64,000 nucleotides of DNA from Hyphomicrobiales bacterium (GTDB taxonomy: Bacteria; Pseudomonadota; Alphaproteobacteria; Rhizobiales; Beijerinckiaceae): assembly GCA_900473415.1 (NCBI GenBank), contig UCLR01000041.1:1-64000 (forward strand), read 5' to 3'. A program made the position numbers and the translations under genes. Under the pieces are notes generated by a model, which was not told the DNA's origin, did not search any database, and worked only from the letters and a program-made list of their open reading frames with translations. The first letter of the stretch is position 1, and each line of letters opens with the position of its first letter. This document shows, one piece after another, positions 45,649 to 54,385 of this stretch.

Positions 45649-45738
45649 GCGCCTGATGCCGGAAACTGCCTTGCCGCCCCCCATGCCTGAGCGAATAATC
45701 AAACATTCCGACGACGAAGAAAGAAGACTGGGCCCCTT

Positions 45739-47961
45739 ATGGGCATGATGCGGCAATACGAGCTCGTTGACCGGGTCAGGAGCTACAATCCGAACACGGA
45801 TGAGGACCTGCTCAACCGTGCCTATGTCTACGCCATGCGCGCGCACGGCACGCAAAAGCGTGCCTCCGGCGATCCCTTCTTCGCCCATCCCCTCGAAGTC
45901 GCGGCGATCCTCACCGACCTCAAGCTCGACGACGCCACCATCGTCGCTGCCGTTCTCCACGATACCGTCGAGGACACGGCCGCGACGCTGGAAGAGATCG
46001 AGAGCATGTTCGGGCCGGACATCCGTCGGCTCGTCGACGGCCTCACCAAGATCAAGAAGCTCGACCTCGTCTCGAAGAAGGCGGCGCAGGGCGAGAATTT
46101 CCGCAAGCTTCTGCTCGCCATCGCCGAGGATGTGCGCGTTCTGCTGGTCAAGCTCGCAGACCGGCTCCACAACATGCGCACGCTCCACTTCGTCCCTCCC
46201 GAGAAGCGCCTGCGCATCGCCGAGGAGACCGCCGAGATCTACGCCCCGCTCGCTGGCCGCATGGGCATGCAGGAATTGCGCGAGGAGCTGGAGGAGCTTT
46301 CCTTCCGCCATATCAAGCCGGAAGCCCACGCCACCGTGACCAAGCGGCTGGAGGAGGTGACGGCGCGCGAGGGCAGGGTCATCGGCGAGATCGAGGCCGA
46401 CCTGAAGGGGAAGCTCGCCGCCAGCGGCATCGAGGCCCAGGTCTTCGGGCGGCGCAAGCGGCCCTATTCGATCTGGAAGAAGATGGAGCGGAAATCCGTC
46501 TCCTTCGAGCAGCTTTCCGACATCTTCGGCTTCCGCGTCATCGTTGAGAAGCCGGAGGATTGCTACCGCGTCCTCGGCCTCGTCCACATGACCTGGCCGA
46601 TGGTGCCCGGTCGCTACAAGGACTACATCTCGACACCCAAGCAGAACGACTATCGCTCGATCCATACGACCGTGGTCGGACCTGGCCATAGCCGCGTCGA
46701 GCTTCAGATCCGCACCGACTCCATGGATCGCATCGCCGAATACGGCATCGCGGCGCATGCCCACTACAAGGACGGCCGCCCCGGCGAGCCGATCCAGCTC
46801 GGCGACGAGAGCCGCGCCTATCAGTGGCTGCGCCGCACCGTCGACCTGCTGGCCGAGGGCGACAGCCCCGAGGAGTTCCTCGAGCACACCAAGCTCGAAC
46901 TCTTCCACGACCAGGTCTTCTGTTTCACGCCGAAGGGGCGGCTCATCGCCCTGCCGCGTGGCGCGACGCCGATCGATTTTGCCTATGCGGTGCACACGGA
47001 TGTCGGCAACAGCGCCGTCGGCGCCAAGATTAATGGCCGTATCGCCCCGCTGCTGACCGAGCTGCAGAATGGCGACGAGGTCGAGATCACCCGCGCCGAG
47101 GGGCAAGCGCCGCCGGCGGCCTGGGAATCCCTCGTCGTCACCGGCAAGGCCCGCGCCGCCATCCGTCGCGCCACCCGCGCTGCCGTCCGCCGCCAATACG
47201 CCGGTCTCGGCCGCCAGATTCTCGAACGCGCCTTCACCCGCGCCGAGCGCGCCTTCTCCGACGACAAGCTCAAGGCCGCGCTGAGGCGGCTTGCCCGCAA
47301 CACAGTCGACGACGTGCTTGCTGCCGTGGGCCGCGGCGAAATGTATTCAGGTGACGTTGTCAAGGCGGTCTATCCCGACCTCGAACCCGAGAAGCGCGGT
47401 ACGGCCGAGGCGAAGCCCGCATCCTCCGAGACGAGCGGCAAGGGCTGGTTCGAGCTGCGCCAGGGCGAGAATCTCAAGTTCAAGCTGCCTGGTGAGGCGC
47501 CCTCCGACAGTGCCATCCCGATCCGCGGGCTCGGCCGCGACTTGCCGGTGCGCTTCGCGCCGCAGGGCGGGGCCGTGCCGGGGGACCGCATCGTCGGTAT
47601 CCTGACGCCGGGCGAGGGGGTGACGATCTACCCGATCCAGTCGCCGGCGCTCGCCGCCTTCGATAACGAGCCCGACCGCTGGCTCGACGTGCGCTGGGAC
47701 CTCGACGACAAGGTGCCGCAGCGCTTCCCGGCCCGTATCGCCCTGAAGTCGATCAACGAGCCGGGCTCGCTGGCGCAGGTGACCACCACCATCGCCGAGC
47801 ATGATGGCAATATCGACCAGGTCCAGATGGTCCGGCCCAACCCGGACTTCACCGACGTCACCATCGACCTCTCGGTCTGGGACCTGAAGCACCTCTCGGC
47901 GATCATCAGCGAATTGCGCGAGAAGCGGGTGATCAGCCGGGTGGAGCGGGTGATCGGCTAG
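45739..47961 (+). CDS. rel: Bifunctional (p)ppGpp synthetase/hydrolase Rel/SpoT
   Basis: A 740-residue stringent-response enzyme. The N-terminal HD hydrolase has His50, His74 and Asp75 (FFAHPLEV, HDTVEDT), so degradation should be active. The synthetase domain (GRRKRPYSIWKKM, ISTPKQNDYRSIHT) follows, then TGS (about 385-450) and the C-terminal ACT domain. Alphaproteobacteria normally have this single long enzyme, which sets ppGpp levels during starvation. The rpoZ-rel pairing is typical. The stop codon directly abuts a dispersed repeat. Confidence 0.94.
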   Translation: MGMMRQYELVDRVRSYNPNTDEDLLNRAYVYAMRAHGTQKRASGDPFFAHPLEVAAILTDLKLDDATIVAAVLHDTVEDTAATLEEIESMFGPDIRRLVDGLTKIKKLDLVSKKAAQGENFRKLLLAIAEDVRVLLVKLADRLHNMRTLHFVPPEKRLRIAEETAEIYAPLAGRMGMQELREELEELSFRHIKPEAHATVTKRLEEVTAREGRVIGEIEADLKGKLAASGIEAQVFGRRKRPYSIWKKMERKSVSFEQLSDIFGFRVIVEKPEDCYRVLGLVHMTWPMVPGRYKDYISTPKQNDYRSIHTTVVGPGHSRVELQIRTDSMDRIAEYGIAAHAHYKDGRPGEPIQLGDESRAYQWLRRTVDLLAEGDSPEEFLEHTKLELFHDQVFCFTPKGRLIALPRGATPIDFAYAVHTDVGNSAVGAKINGRIAPLLTELQNGDEVEITRAEGQAPPAAWESLVVTGKARAAIRRATRAAVRRQYAGLGRQILERAFTRAERAFSDDKLKAALRRLARNTVDDVLAAVGRGEMYSGDVVKAVYPDLEPEKRGTAEAKPASSETSGKGWFELRQGENLKFKLPGEAPSDSAIPIRGLGRDLPVRFAPQGGAVPGDRIVGILTPGEGVTIYPIQSPALAAFDNEPDRWLDVRWDLDDKVPQRFPARIALKSINEPGSLAQVTTTIAEHDGNIDQVQMVRPNPDFTDVTIDLSVWDLKHLSAIISELREKRVISRVERVIG

Positions 47962-48006
47962 AGCATTTTCGAGCGAAGTGGGCCCCGGTTCGCGTGAAGA
48001 AAATGC
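47961..48006. repeat. 45-bp dispersed intergenic repeat (family 2), copy B
   Basis: GAGCATTTTCGAGCGAAGTG at the left and GAAGAAAATGC at the right, with an imperfect inverted structure (GCATTTTC/GAAAATGC). It overlaps the last base of the rel stop. It is homologous to 31616-31660 and to an abundant rhizobial repeat I recall from Methylobacterium/Bosea intergenic regions. Confidence 0.75.
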
Positions 48007-48019
48007 GAGAACAAGACAC

Positions 48020-48865
48020 CTAGCCGCGGAACGCCGCGGCCAGTTCACGCACGAAAGCCCGCCCGCGCGGCGTGGCGGCGTTGCTGCGCAGCACGACCTG
48101 CGAGCGCCCGAGTGCCGGCAGCCCCCAGTCCGCGCCGATGTCGACGGCGCCCGGTGGCGCGATGCGGTTCGCAAGCGCCGCGACGCCGAGTCCCCCGGTG
48201 AGCGCGGCCTGCACGGCGGCCATCCCACCTCCGATGAAGGCCTCGCGCCAGTCGATGGCACGCCGGTTGAGCGCGTTGATCGCGTGCTGCCGCAGGCGGC
48301 ACTCGGCCACGAGGCTGATCACCGGCAACGGCGCGTCCTCCCGGCGTGTCAGGGCCGGGGAGGCAAACCATCCGAGGTCATCCTCGCGCAGCACCTCGCC
48401 GGTCTTGCCCACACCGATCCTGCGGACGAGGACGGCGTCGAGATCGCCGGCCTCATAGGCGGCTTCCAGCTGGCTCGATGGCTCGATGCGCAGATTGACG
48501 ATGAGGCCGGGGTCGCGCGCCGCCAGTCGCGCGAGCAGCATCGGAACATCGGCGCCGGCAGCTTGCTCGCTGATGCCGATGGCGATGCGCTCCGGCGCCT
48601 CGCTGAAGGTCGCAAGCGCCCGGTTGTGGGCAGCCAGGAATGCGCGGGCGGCCGGCAGGAAGCTCTCGCCCTCGGAGGTGAGCCGGACGAGCCGCGGATG
48701 CCGCTGCAGCAGGAGCTTGCCGAGCGTTGTCTCCAGTCGCTTGATGCGGGTGCTGACCAGCGATTGCGTCGAGCCCAGCGCCTCCGCCGCGCGGGTGAAG
48801 CTCGACAGCTCGGCGGCCTGGAGGAAGGAGGCAACCGCTTCCACATCGAGGACAGGCGTGCTCAT
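48020..48865 (-). CDS. LysR-family transcriptional regulator
   Basis: A 281-residue regulator with an N-terminal winged helix (residues 5-65: FLQAAELSSFTRAAEALG, STQSLVSTRIKRLE) and a C-terminal LysR substrate-binding domain. It is divergent from the tautomerase gene with a 115-bp shared spacer containing an inverted repeat, so it probably controls that gene and itself. The inducer is unknown. Confidence 0.9.
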   Translation of the reverse strand: MSTPVLDVEAVASFLQAAELSSFTRAAEALGSTQSLVSTRIKRLETTLGKLLLQRHPRLVRLTSEGESFLPAARAFLAAHNRALATFSEAPERIAIGISEQAAGADVPMLLARLAARDPGLIVNLRIEPSSQLEAAYEAGDLDAVLVRRIGVGKTGEVLREDDLGWFASPALTRREDAPLPVISLVAECRLRQHAINALNRRAIDWREAFIGGGMAAVQAALTGGLGVAALANRIAPPGAVDIGADWGLPALGRSQVVLRSNAATPRGRAFVRELAAAFRG

Positions 48866-48876
48866 AAATCAAAAAT

Positions 48877-48905
48877 CCGTATTTATGATATCAACCATGA
48901 TACGG
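48877..48905. promoter_or_regulatory. Inverted repeat in the LysR/tautomerase spacer
   Basis: CCGTAT and ATACGG are separated by 17 bp within an AT-rich stretch (several ATGATA and TTTAT motifs). Position and spacing suit a LysR-type operator overlapping the promoters of both divergent genes. The exact boundaries are inferred. Confidence 0.45.
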
Positions 48906-48980
48906 TTTATGGATTTATCGTTCAAGGCTAGTTTCTCTCATCGAATGGCGGCCGGCGAGCCGCCGCTGATGGAGAGAACC

Positions 48981-49364
48981 ATGCCTCTGATCCGGATTTC
49001 CATGCGCCGCGGCCGCCCCGCCTCCGAGCCCGCCGCGATCATCGACGGCGTCTACAAGGCGCTGCGAGAGACGTTCGAAGTGCCCGAGAAGGACCTTTTC
49101 GCCCTCGTGCACCAGCATGACGCCGACGAGTTCGTCTTCGACGCCAATTATTTCGGCTTCGACCGCAGTGCGGGCCTGGTCATCATCCAGCTCACGGTGG
49201 CCAACACGCGCGGCGTGACGCAGAAGAAGAAGCTCTATGCGGCGATCGCCGAGAACCTAGCTCGCGAGCCTGGGCTGAAGCCGGACGACATCTTCATCAA
49301 CCTCGTCGAGGTCAAGCGCGAGGATTGGTCCTTCGGTGGCGGGATCGCGCAATACGTCGCGTGA
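48981..49364 (+). CDS. Tautomerase-superfamily protein
   Basis: A 127-residue protein beginning MPLIRISM, so removal of Met exposes the catalytic Pro1 of the 4-oxalocrotonate tautomerase/MSAD superfamily. It is the fused-dimer length (about 130 residues). ATG 48981 has GGAGAG upstream; the longer open frame from 48486 runs through the LysR gene and is rejected. Members tautomerise keto acids or dehalogenate; the substrate is unknown. Confidence 0.85.
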   Translation: MPLIRISMRRGRPASEPAAIIDGVYKALRETFEVPEKDLFALVHQHDADEFVFDANYFGFDRSAGLVIIQLTVANTRGVTQKKKLYAAIAENLAREPGLKPDDIFINLVEVKREDWSFGGGIAQYVA

Positions 49365-49410
49365 CAGGAAGCGCTGGCAACCGTCCGGCCATTCGTCCTA
49401 ACTGAGGCCG

Positions 49411-50157
49411 ATGGAATGGGCGGATGAAGGCACGATCATCGGTCTCAAGGCTCATGGCGAAAGCGCCGTGATCCTGGAGGTGATGACCCGCGAGCATGGC
49501 CGGCATCTCGGCCTCGTCAGAGGCGGGCGCTCGCAGAAGGCGCAGCCGGTCCTCCAGCCCGGCAATAGCGTGGCGTTGAGCTGGCGCGCGCGGCTCGATG
49601 AGCATCTCGGTGAATACAAGGTCGAGCTGCTCACCTCCCATGCCGCGAGGCTGATAGCGGCGCCGGTCGCGCTCTATGGGCTGGCGACGGTCTCCGGCTT
49701 GCTCCGCCTGCTGCCGGAGCGCGATCCGCATCCCGGCCTCTATGAGGGACTATCGGTCCTGATCGCCCATCTCGACGAGCCCAGCCTCGCGCCCGCACTC
49801 GTCATACGCTTCGAGCTCGCCATGCTGTCCGAACTCGGCTTCGGGCTCGACCTCGCGCGCTGCGCCGTCACCGGCTCGCCCGATGATTTGAGCCATGTCT
49901 CGCCGAAATCGGGCAAGGCGGTCAGCCGCCGCGCAGCGCAGCCCTATCTCGATCGGCTGCTGTCCTTGCCGGCCTTTCTTGTGGAGGGGCAGGGCGCGCG
50001 TGCGCCGTCGCCGGCCGATCTCGTCGCGGGCTTCGCCTTGACCGCGCATTTCCTGCGCCGCCACCTTTTCGAGCCCCGCGGCCTGCCCGAGCCGCCGGAG
50101 CGGGCGCGGCTTGTCGAATTTGCCGCACGCGCAATGCCGGAATCATCCACTGTTTGA
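49411..50157 (+). CDS. recO: DNA repair protein RecO
   Basis: A 248-residue recombination mediator. The N-terminal OB fold (WADEGTIIGLKAHGESAVILEVMTREHG split over residues 2-30) and the helical C-terminal domain are complete. The zinc-finger cysteines of other RecO proteins are mostly replaced here: only Cys151 remains in RCAVTGSPDDL, as in other alphaproteobacteria I recall. It works with RecR to load RecA on gapped DNA. In relatives it follows era directly; here era is about 10 kb away. Confidence 0.92.
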   Translation: MEWADEGTIIGLKAHGESAVILEVMTREHGRHLGLVRGGRSQKAQPVLQPGNSVALSWRARLDEHLGEYKVELLTSHAARLIAAPVALYGLATVSGLLRLLPERDPHPGLYEGLSVLIAHLDEPSLAPALVIRFELAMLSELGFGLDLARCAVTGSPDDLSHVSPKSGKAVSRRAAQPYLDRLLSLPAFLVEGQGARAPSPADLVAGFALTAHFLRRHLFEPRGLPEPPERARLVEFAARAMPESSTV

Positions 50158-50279
50158 ACCTGTGCCGAGCCCCGCAGCGTTTGCACGCATGGGCGCTGGG
50201 CTGCATCGTTCTGGCGGGGTGATTCGGGCTGTGCCATAGAAGCCGCGCGAATTTTGGACAGCATGAGGGCTGAGTACGT

Positions 50280-52526
50280 ATGGGCAAGCCGGTCGATCCG
50301 CCGCCGGAGGATGAAGCCGAGCGCATCGATCTGAAATCGGCGCTCGAGGAGCGCTATCTCGCCTATGCGCTCTCCACCATCATGCACCGCGCCTTGCCGG
50401 ATGCGCGCGACGGGCTGAAGCCCGTCCATCGCCGCATCCTGCATGCCATGCGGCTGCTCCGGCTAGACCCCGGCCAGGTCCACAAGAAATGCGCCCGCAT
50501 CGTCGGCGACGTCATCGGCAAGTTCCACCCGCATGGCGACCAGTCGGTCTATGACGCGCTGGTACGCCTCGCCCAGGACTTCGCGCAGCGCTATCCGCTC
50601 GTCGACGGCCAGGGGAACTTCGGCAATATCGACGGCGATAACGCCGCTGCCTACCGCTACACCGAAGCGCGCATGACCGAGGTCGCGCGCCTCCTGCTGG
50701 ACGGCCTCGACGAGGATGCGGTTGATTTCCGCGAGACCTACAACGGCGAAGACGAGGAGCCGGTCGTGCTGCCGGCGGCCTTCCCGAACCTGCTGGCCAA
50801 CGGCTCGCAGGGCATCGCGGTCGGCATGGCGACCTCGATCCCGCCGCACAATGCCGCTGAGCTCTGCGACGCCGCGCTCTACCTGATCCAGCACCCGGAG
50901 ACCTCCTCCGAGCAGCTCATGACCTTCGTGCCCGGTCCGGACTTCCCGACCGGCGGCATCATCGTCGAGAGCCGCGCCTCGATGGCGGAGACCTACCGCA
51001 CCGGCCGTGGCGCCTTCCGCACCCGCGCGCGCTGGCATGTCGAGGATCAGGGCCGCGGCACCTGGTTCGTCGTCGTCACCGAGATCCCATACATGGTCTC
51101 GAAGGGCCGGCTGATCGAGAAGATCGCCGAACTCCTCAACGACAGGAAGCTGCCTCTGGTCGCTGACCTGCGCGACGAGTCGGCCGAAGACATCCGCATC
51201 GTCATCGAGCCCCGCGCCCGCAATGTCGATGCCAATCTGATGATGGAATCGCTCTTCAAGCTCTCCGAGCTCGAAGCGCGTATTCCGATGAACATGAACG
51301 TGCTGACCGGCGGGCTCGTGCCGCGCGTGCTCGGCCTTTCCGAAGCGCTGCGGGCCTGGCTCGACCATCGCCGCGAAGTGCTGCTGCGCCGCTCGCGCTT
51401 CCGGCTCGGCCAGATCGAGAAGCGCCTGGAGATCCTGCGCGGCCTTCTGATCGTCTATCTGGACCTTGATCGCGTCATCAAGATCATCCGCGAGGAGGAT
51501 GAGCCGAAGGTCGAGCTGATGCGCGTCTTCGAGCTCACCGAGATCCAGGCCAACGCGATCCTCGACACGCGCCTGCGCGCGCTGCGCAAGCTCGAGGAGA
51601 TGCAGCTCAAGACCGAGCTCGACGAGCTGACCACCGAGAAGGGGCAGATCGAGGAGTTGCTCGGTTCCGAGGCAACGCAGTGGAAATTCATCTCGCATGA
51701 TATCCGCGAGGTGAAGAAGACCTTCGGCCCGGAGACGGCGATCGGCAAGCGCCGCACCGACTTCGCCGACATGCCCGACACGACCGACATCGATTTGACC
51801 CAGGCCATGGTCGAGCGCGAGCCGATCACGGTCGTGATCTCCAAGAAGGGCTGGATCCGCGCGCTGAAGGGCCATGTGCAGGACCGCTCCAGCTTCTCCT
51901 TCAAGGGCGACGACACGCTGCAGACGGCCTTCTTCACCGAGACGACGGCGAAGGTGCTGGTGCTGGCCTCGAACGGCAAGGTCTTCACGCTCGACGCCTC
52001 GAAGCTACCGGGCGGCCGCGGCTTCGGCGATCCGATCCGTTTGATGATCGAGCTGGAGGAAACGGCCGACATCGTTTCTGCCTTCGCCTACAAGCCCGGC
52101 TCCAAGCTCCTGATGGTGACGAGCGAGGGCAGGGGCTTCGTCGCTCCGGCCGACGATGTCGTCGCCAATACCCGCAAGGGCCGACAGGTGCTCAATGTCG
52201 AGGCGCCGGTGCGGGCGGTGCTCGCCGCCCCCGCAGATGGCGACTACGTCGCGATCATCGGCGAGAACCGCAAGCTGATCTGCTTCCCGATTTCCGAAGT
52301 GGCCGAGATGGGCCGCGGCAAGGGCGTGCGCCTGCAGCGCTACAAGGATGGCGGCGTCTCAGACGCCAGGACGTTCAACCTCGCCGAGGGCCTGACCTGG
52401 CTCGACACCTCCGGCCGGACCTGGACGGTGGCGCAGGCCGATCTCACCGAATGGCTCGGCCATCGCGGAGAGGCCGGTCGCCTGCCGCCGAAGGGCTTCC
52501 CCAAGAGCAACAGCTTCGGAGGGTAG
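50280..52526 (+). CDS. parC: DNA topoisomerase IV subunit A
   Basis: A 748-residue type IIA topoisomerase subunit with the breakage-reunion domain (HRRILHAM, HPHGDQSVYDALVR) and catalytic Tyr127 in AAYRYTEAR. The C-terminal beta-pinwheel carries degenerate repeats rather than the GyrA box QRRGGKG, which supports ParC over GyrA. It decatenates daughter chromosomes with ParE, which is not in this window. It follows recO on the same strand with a 122-bp gap. Confidence 0.93.
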   Translation: MGKPVDPPPEDEAERIDLKSALEERYLAYALSTIMHRALPDARDGLKPVHRRILHAMRLLRLDPGQVHKKCARIVGDVIGKFHPHGDQSVYDALVRLAQDFAQRYPLVDGQGNFGNIDGDNAAAYRYTEARMTEVARLLLDGLDEDAVDFRETYNGEDEEPVVLPAAFPNLLANGSQGIAVGMATSIPPHNAAELCDAALYLIQHPETSSEQLMTFVPGPDFPTGGIIVESRASMAETYRTGRGAFRTRARWHVEDQGRGTWFVVVTEIPYMVSKGRLIEKIAELLNDRKLPLVADLRDESAEDIRIVIEPRARNVDANLMMESLFKLSELEARIPMNMNVLTGGLVPRVLGLSEALRAWLDHRREVLLRRSRFRLGQIEKRLEILRGLLIVYLDLDRVIKIIREEDEPKVELMRVFELTEIQANAILDTRLRALRKLEEMQLKTELDELTTEKGQIEELLGSEATQWKFISHDIREVKKTFGPETAIGKRRTDFADMPDTTDIDLTQAMVEREPITVVISKKGWIRALKGHVQDRSSFSFKGDDTLQTAFFTETTAKVLVLASNGKVFTLDASKLPGGRGFGDPIRLMIELEETADIVSAFAYKPGSKLLMVTSEGRGFVAPADDVVANTRKGRQVLNVEAPVRAVLAAPADGDYVAIIGENRKLICFPISEVAEMGRGKGVRLQRYKDGGVSDARTFNLAEGLTWLDTSGRTWTVAQADLTEWLGHRGEAGRLPPKGFPKSNSFGG

Positions 52527-52564
52527 CGGCCCGAGCCGCACCGCGAGCGGGAGGGAGCGCAGCC

Positions 52565-52867
52565 ATGGCGCTGATCTCGAGAATGGCCGTGATCGTCGCG
52601 GCGCTCCTCGCCGGGACATCAGCTTGGTCGGCCGAGCGCGAGATGACGATCAGCCGGGAGGTCTTCGCCTGCACGAGCTGGGCCGGCTGGCATGAATATG
52701 GGTTGGCCTCGCTGACCGCCCGCGGCGCCCGGATGAACCGCCATTGCCCGATCCGCATCGCCGCGAAGACCAAGGTCGTCGTCGTGGATGAGGACGCCGG
52801 TGAGGGTGCTTCGGAGATCCGCTACCAGGGCAAGAGCTGGTTCGTCGACAGCCAACAGCTGAACTGA
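52565..52867 (+). CDS. Small exported protein of unknown function
   Basis: A 100-residue protein with a signal peptide (MALISRMAVIVAALLAGTSA, ending WSA) and a mature part of about 78 residues containing two cysteines (FACTSWAG, NRHCPIRI) that could form a disulphide. The end has SEIRYQGKSWFVDSQQLN. I recognise no domain. ATG 52565 is 38 bp after parC. Probably periplasmic. Confidence 0.6.
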   Translation: MALISRMAVIVAALLAGTSAWSAEREMTISREVFACTSWAGWHEYGLASLTARGARMNRHCPIRIAAKTKVVVVDEDAGEGASEIRYQGKSWFVDSQQLN

Positions 52868-52892
52868 GAACTCGGCGTCACACTCCGGCTCG

Positions 52893-52976
52893 CCCCGCGC
52901 TTCGCGGGACGTCGGGGATTTCTGCGCCTCATGCTGGCCGAGCTGCAGAAAATCCGCCACTCTCCTTCGGAGAGTT
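52893..52976. other. Hairpin-rich intergenic region
   Basis: Three stems lie in about 80 bp: CCCGCG-CTT-CGCGGG (52894-52908), GATTTCTGC with GCAGAAAATC (52917-52953, one bulge), and ACTCTCC-TTC-GGAGAGT (52959-52975) followed by TTAATTAATTT. The last may serve as a weak terminator for the small exported gene. Confidence 0.45.
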
Positions 52977-53039
52977 AATTAATTTCAAAGGCTTCTGCCC
53001 GGCGGCTGAATCAATCTGGCAGCCGCTTGAATCAACCTC

Positions 53040-53633
53040 TCAGCGGATCGGCCGGCCGAGGACGCCGACTTCGAGGCCGAGCGTGAGCTTGTCGGTCACG
53101 GCCCATTCGACGCCGGCGCGAGCCTCGGGCCGCACGGCGATCTCGCTCTGGGTGAAAGGCGTCGAGAAGGGTGTTGCGCCGTAGCGCCAGGTCTCGTTGG
53201 CAGCCGACATGCCGACCTTCGTGTAGAGCAGCACGTCGGGCGTCACCAGCACGCCTGTCTTGACCTGGAAGGCTCCGGCGAAGTCGCGCGTATAGGCCGT
53301 GGTGCCGAAGCTCGGATAGCCGTATCCGCCGATCGCCGGGGCATATTCCAGCGCGCCGACGATGCCGTAGACGAAGTTGCCCTCGCGCCGCATCGTTCCG
53401 GCTTCGAGCCCGAAGGTCGGCCCCGCGCTGGTCCGCATATGCTTCGAGCTGGTCACCTGGAAGCCCGAGGAAATACGGGCATAGGAACCCTCCCATCGCG
53501 GCGAGATCATGGGCTCGTCCCAGGCGAAGGACGGCAGGGCTGCGAAACCGGTGAGGGGCAGAAAGGTCTGCGCTTGCGCGGCGCCCGCGAACAGAACCGA
53601 AAACGCCGCAGCTGAAAGAAGCGGAAGTCTCAC
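53040..53633 (-). CDS. Outer-membrane beta-barrel-type protein
   Basis: A 197-residue protein with a signal peptide (to residue 21, FAGAAQA). The mature part alternates short strand-like segments (YARISSGFQVTSSK, NFVYGIVGALEYAP, VLLYTKVGMSA, LTLGLEVGVLGRPIR), typical of an eight-strand OMP25/31-like barrel. The frame opens in two phases here; this one has the signal peptide and strand periodicity. Function unknown, probably structural. Confidence 0.65.
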   Translation of the reverse strand: MRLPLLSAAAFSVLFAGAAQAQTFLPLTGFAALPSFAWDEPMISPRWEGSYARISSGFQVTSSKHMRTSAGPTFGLEAGTMRREGNFVYGIVGALEYAPAIGGYGYPSFGTTAYTRDFAGAFQVKTGVLVTPDVLLYTKVGMSAANETWRYGATPFSTPFTQSEIAVRPEARAGVEWAVTDKLTLGLEVGVLGRPIR

Positions 53634-53731
53634 GTCGAAGCCATCCTCGCGCCGAAAGCGCCCTTGGGGACGCTAGCATGAGGCGGGGCAAATGTCGCGG
53701 TTTTGTGGTCGCTCGCCCTTCGATGGCGATC

Positions 53732-54382
53732 TTAAGGGCTCGGGCGCCGGCCCAAGGCGGATACGATGTTCGCAGCGCGCCGGAGAGCGGTCAGAGCGGT
53801 ACCCGCGGTGATCAGCCAGAGAGCGGCGGTCAGGACCTGATTATGCCCCTGCCATAGTGGCTCCAGGAGCGACAGCAATGCTGCGGCTGTGATGGTTGCC
53901 ATGCGATGTTGCTTGGCCATCGGGCCGGAGAAGTCGGCGGGGAGTCCGCAGGCGCGGCCCAGTTCGCGCGTGTAGGCCGTCAGGATGCTTAGTGCGGCGG
54001 CCGCCCATCCCAGCGCCGGCCCCCCCGCTCCGTAACCGACGCCGGCGAGAATGAGGATGTCGGCGACGCGATCGGGAAACTCATTCCAGAACGGCCCGTC
54101 AGCCGCTTGCTTGCCGCCTTCGATCGCCACCATCCCATCGAAGAGATTGCAGAGCAGCCGCAACTGACAAAAGAGTGCTGCAGCGAGAAGCAAAGCGGCG
54201 CGCGGTCCAGGATGCGCGGCGCCGCCGAGCCAGAAACAGGCTCCCGCCAGCCCCGCCATCACCATGCTCGCCATCGAAATCTGGTTCGGCGTGATGGAGG
54301 CGGAGCTCAGCCCGCGCGCGATGGCGCGGGCCCAGCCGGAGTTGCGGCTCGCGAGCGGGCGTCGATTGTCCTCTTGCGCCAC
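53732..54382 (-). CDS. CDP-alcohol phosphatidyltransferase-family protein with variant motif
   Basis: A 216-residue membrane enzyme with about six helices. The family motif DGxxARx8GxxxDxxxD is present at residues 82-104 but altered: D82-G83, A86, Ile87 in place of Arg, G96, Asn100 in place of the third Asp, then D104. The residues fit a CDP-alcohol phosphotransferase that joins CDP-diacylglycerol to an alcohol, or a divergent version of it. Translation starts at GTG 54382, 3 bp after the preceding gene. It is the last gene of a four-gene lipid module. Confidence 0.75.
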   Translation of the reverse strand: MAQEDNRRPLASRNSGWARAIARGLSSASITPNQISMASMVMAGLAGACFWLGGAAHPGPRAALLLAAALFCQLRLLCNLFDGMVAIEGGKQAADGPFWNEFPDRVADILILAGVGYGAGGPALGWAAAALSILTAYTRELGRACGLPADFSGPMAKQHRMATITAAALLSLLEPLWQGHNQVLTAALWLITAGTALTALRRAANIVSALGRRPSP

Positions 54383-54385
54383 GAT

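Noticed and set aside
48486..48980. Longer start for the tautomerase
   Set aside because: The catalytic proline must follow the start Met; only ATG 48981 gives this, and upstream sequence is antisense to the LysR gene.
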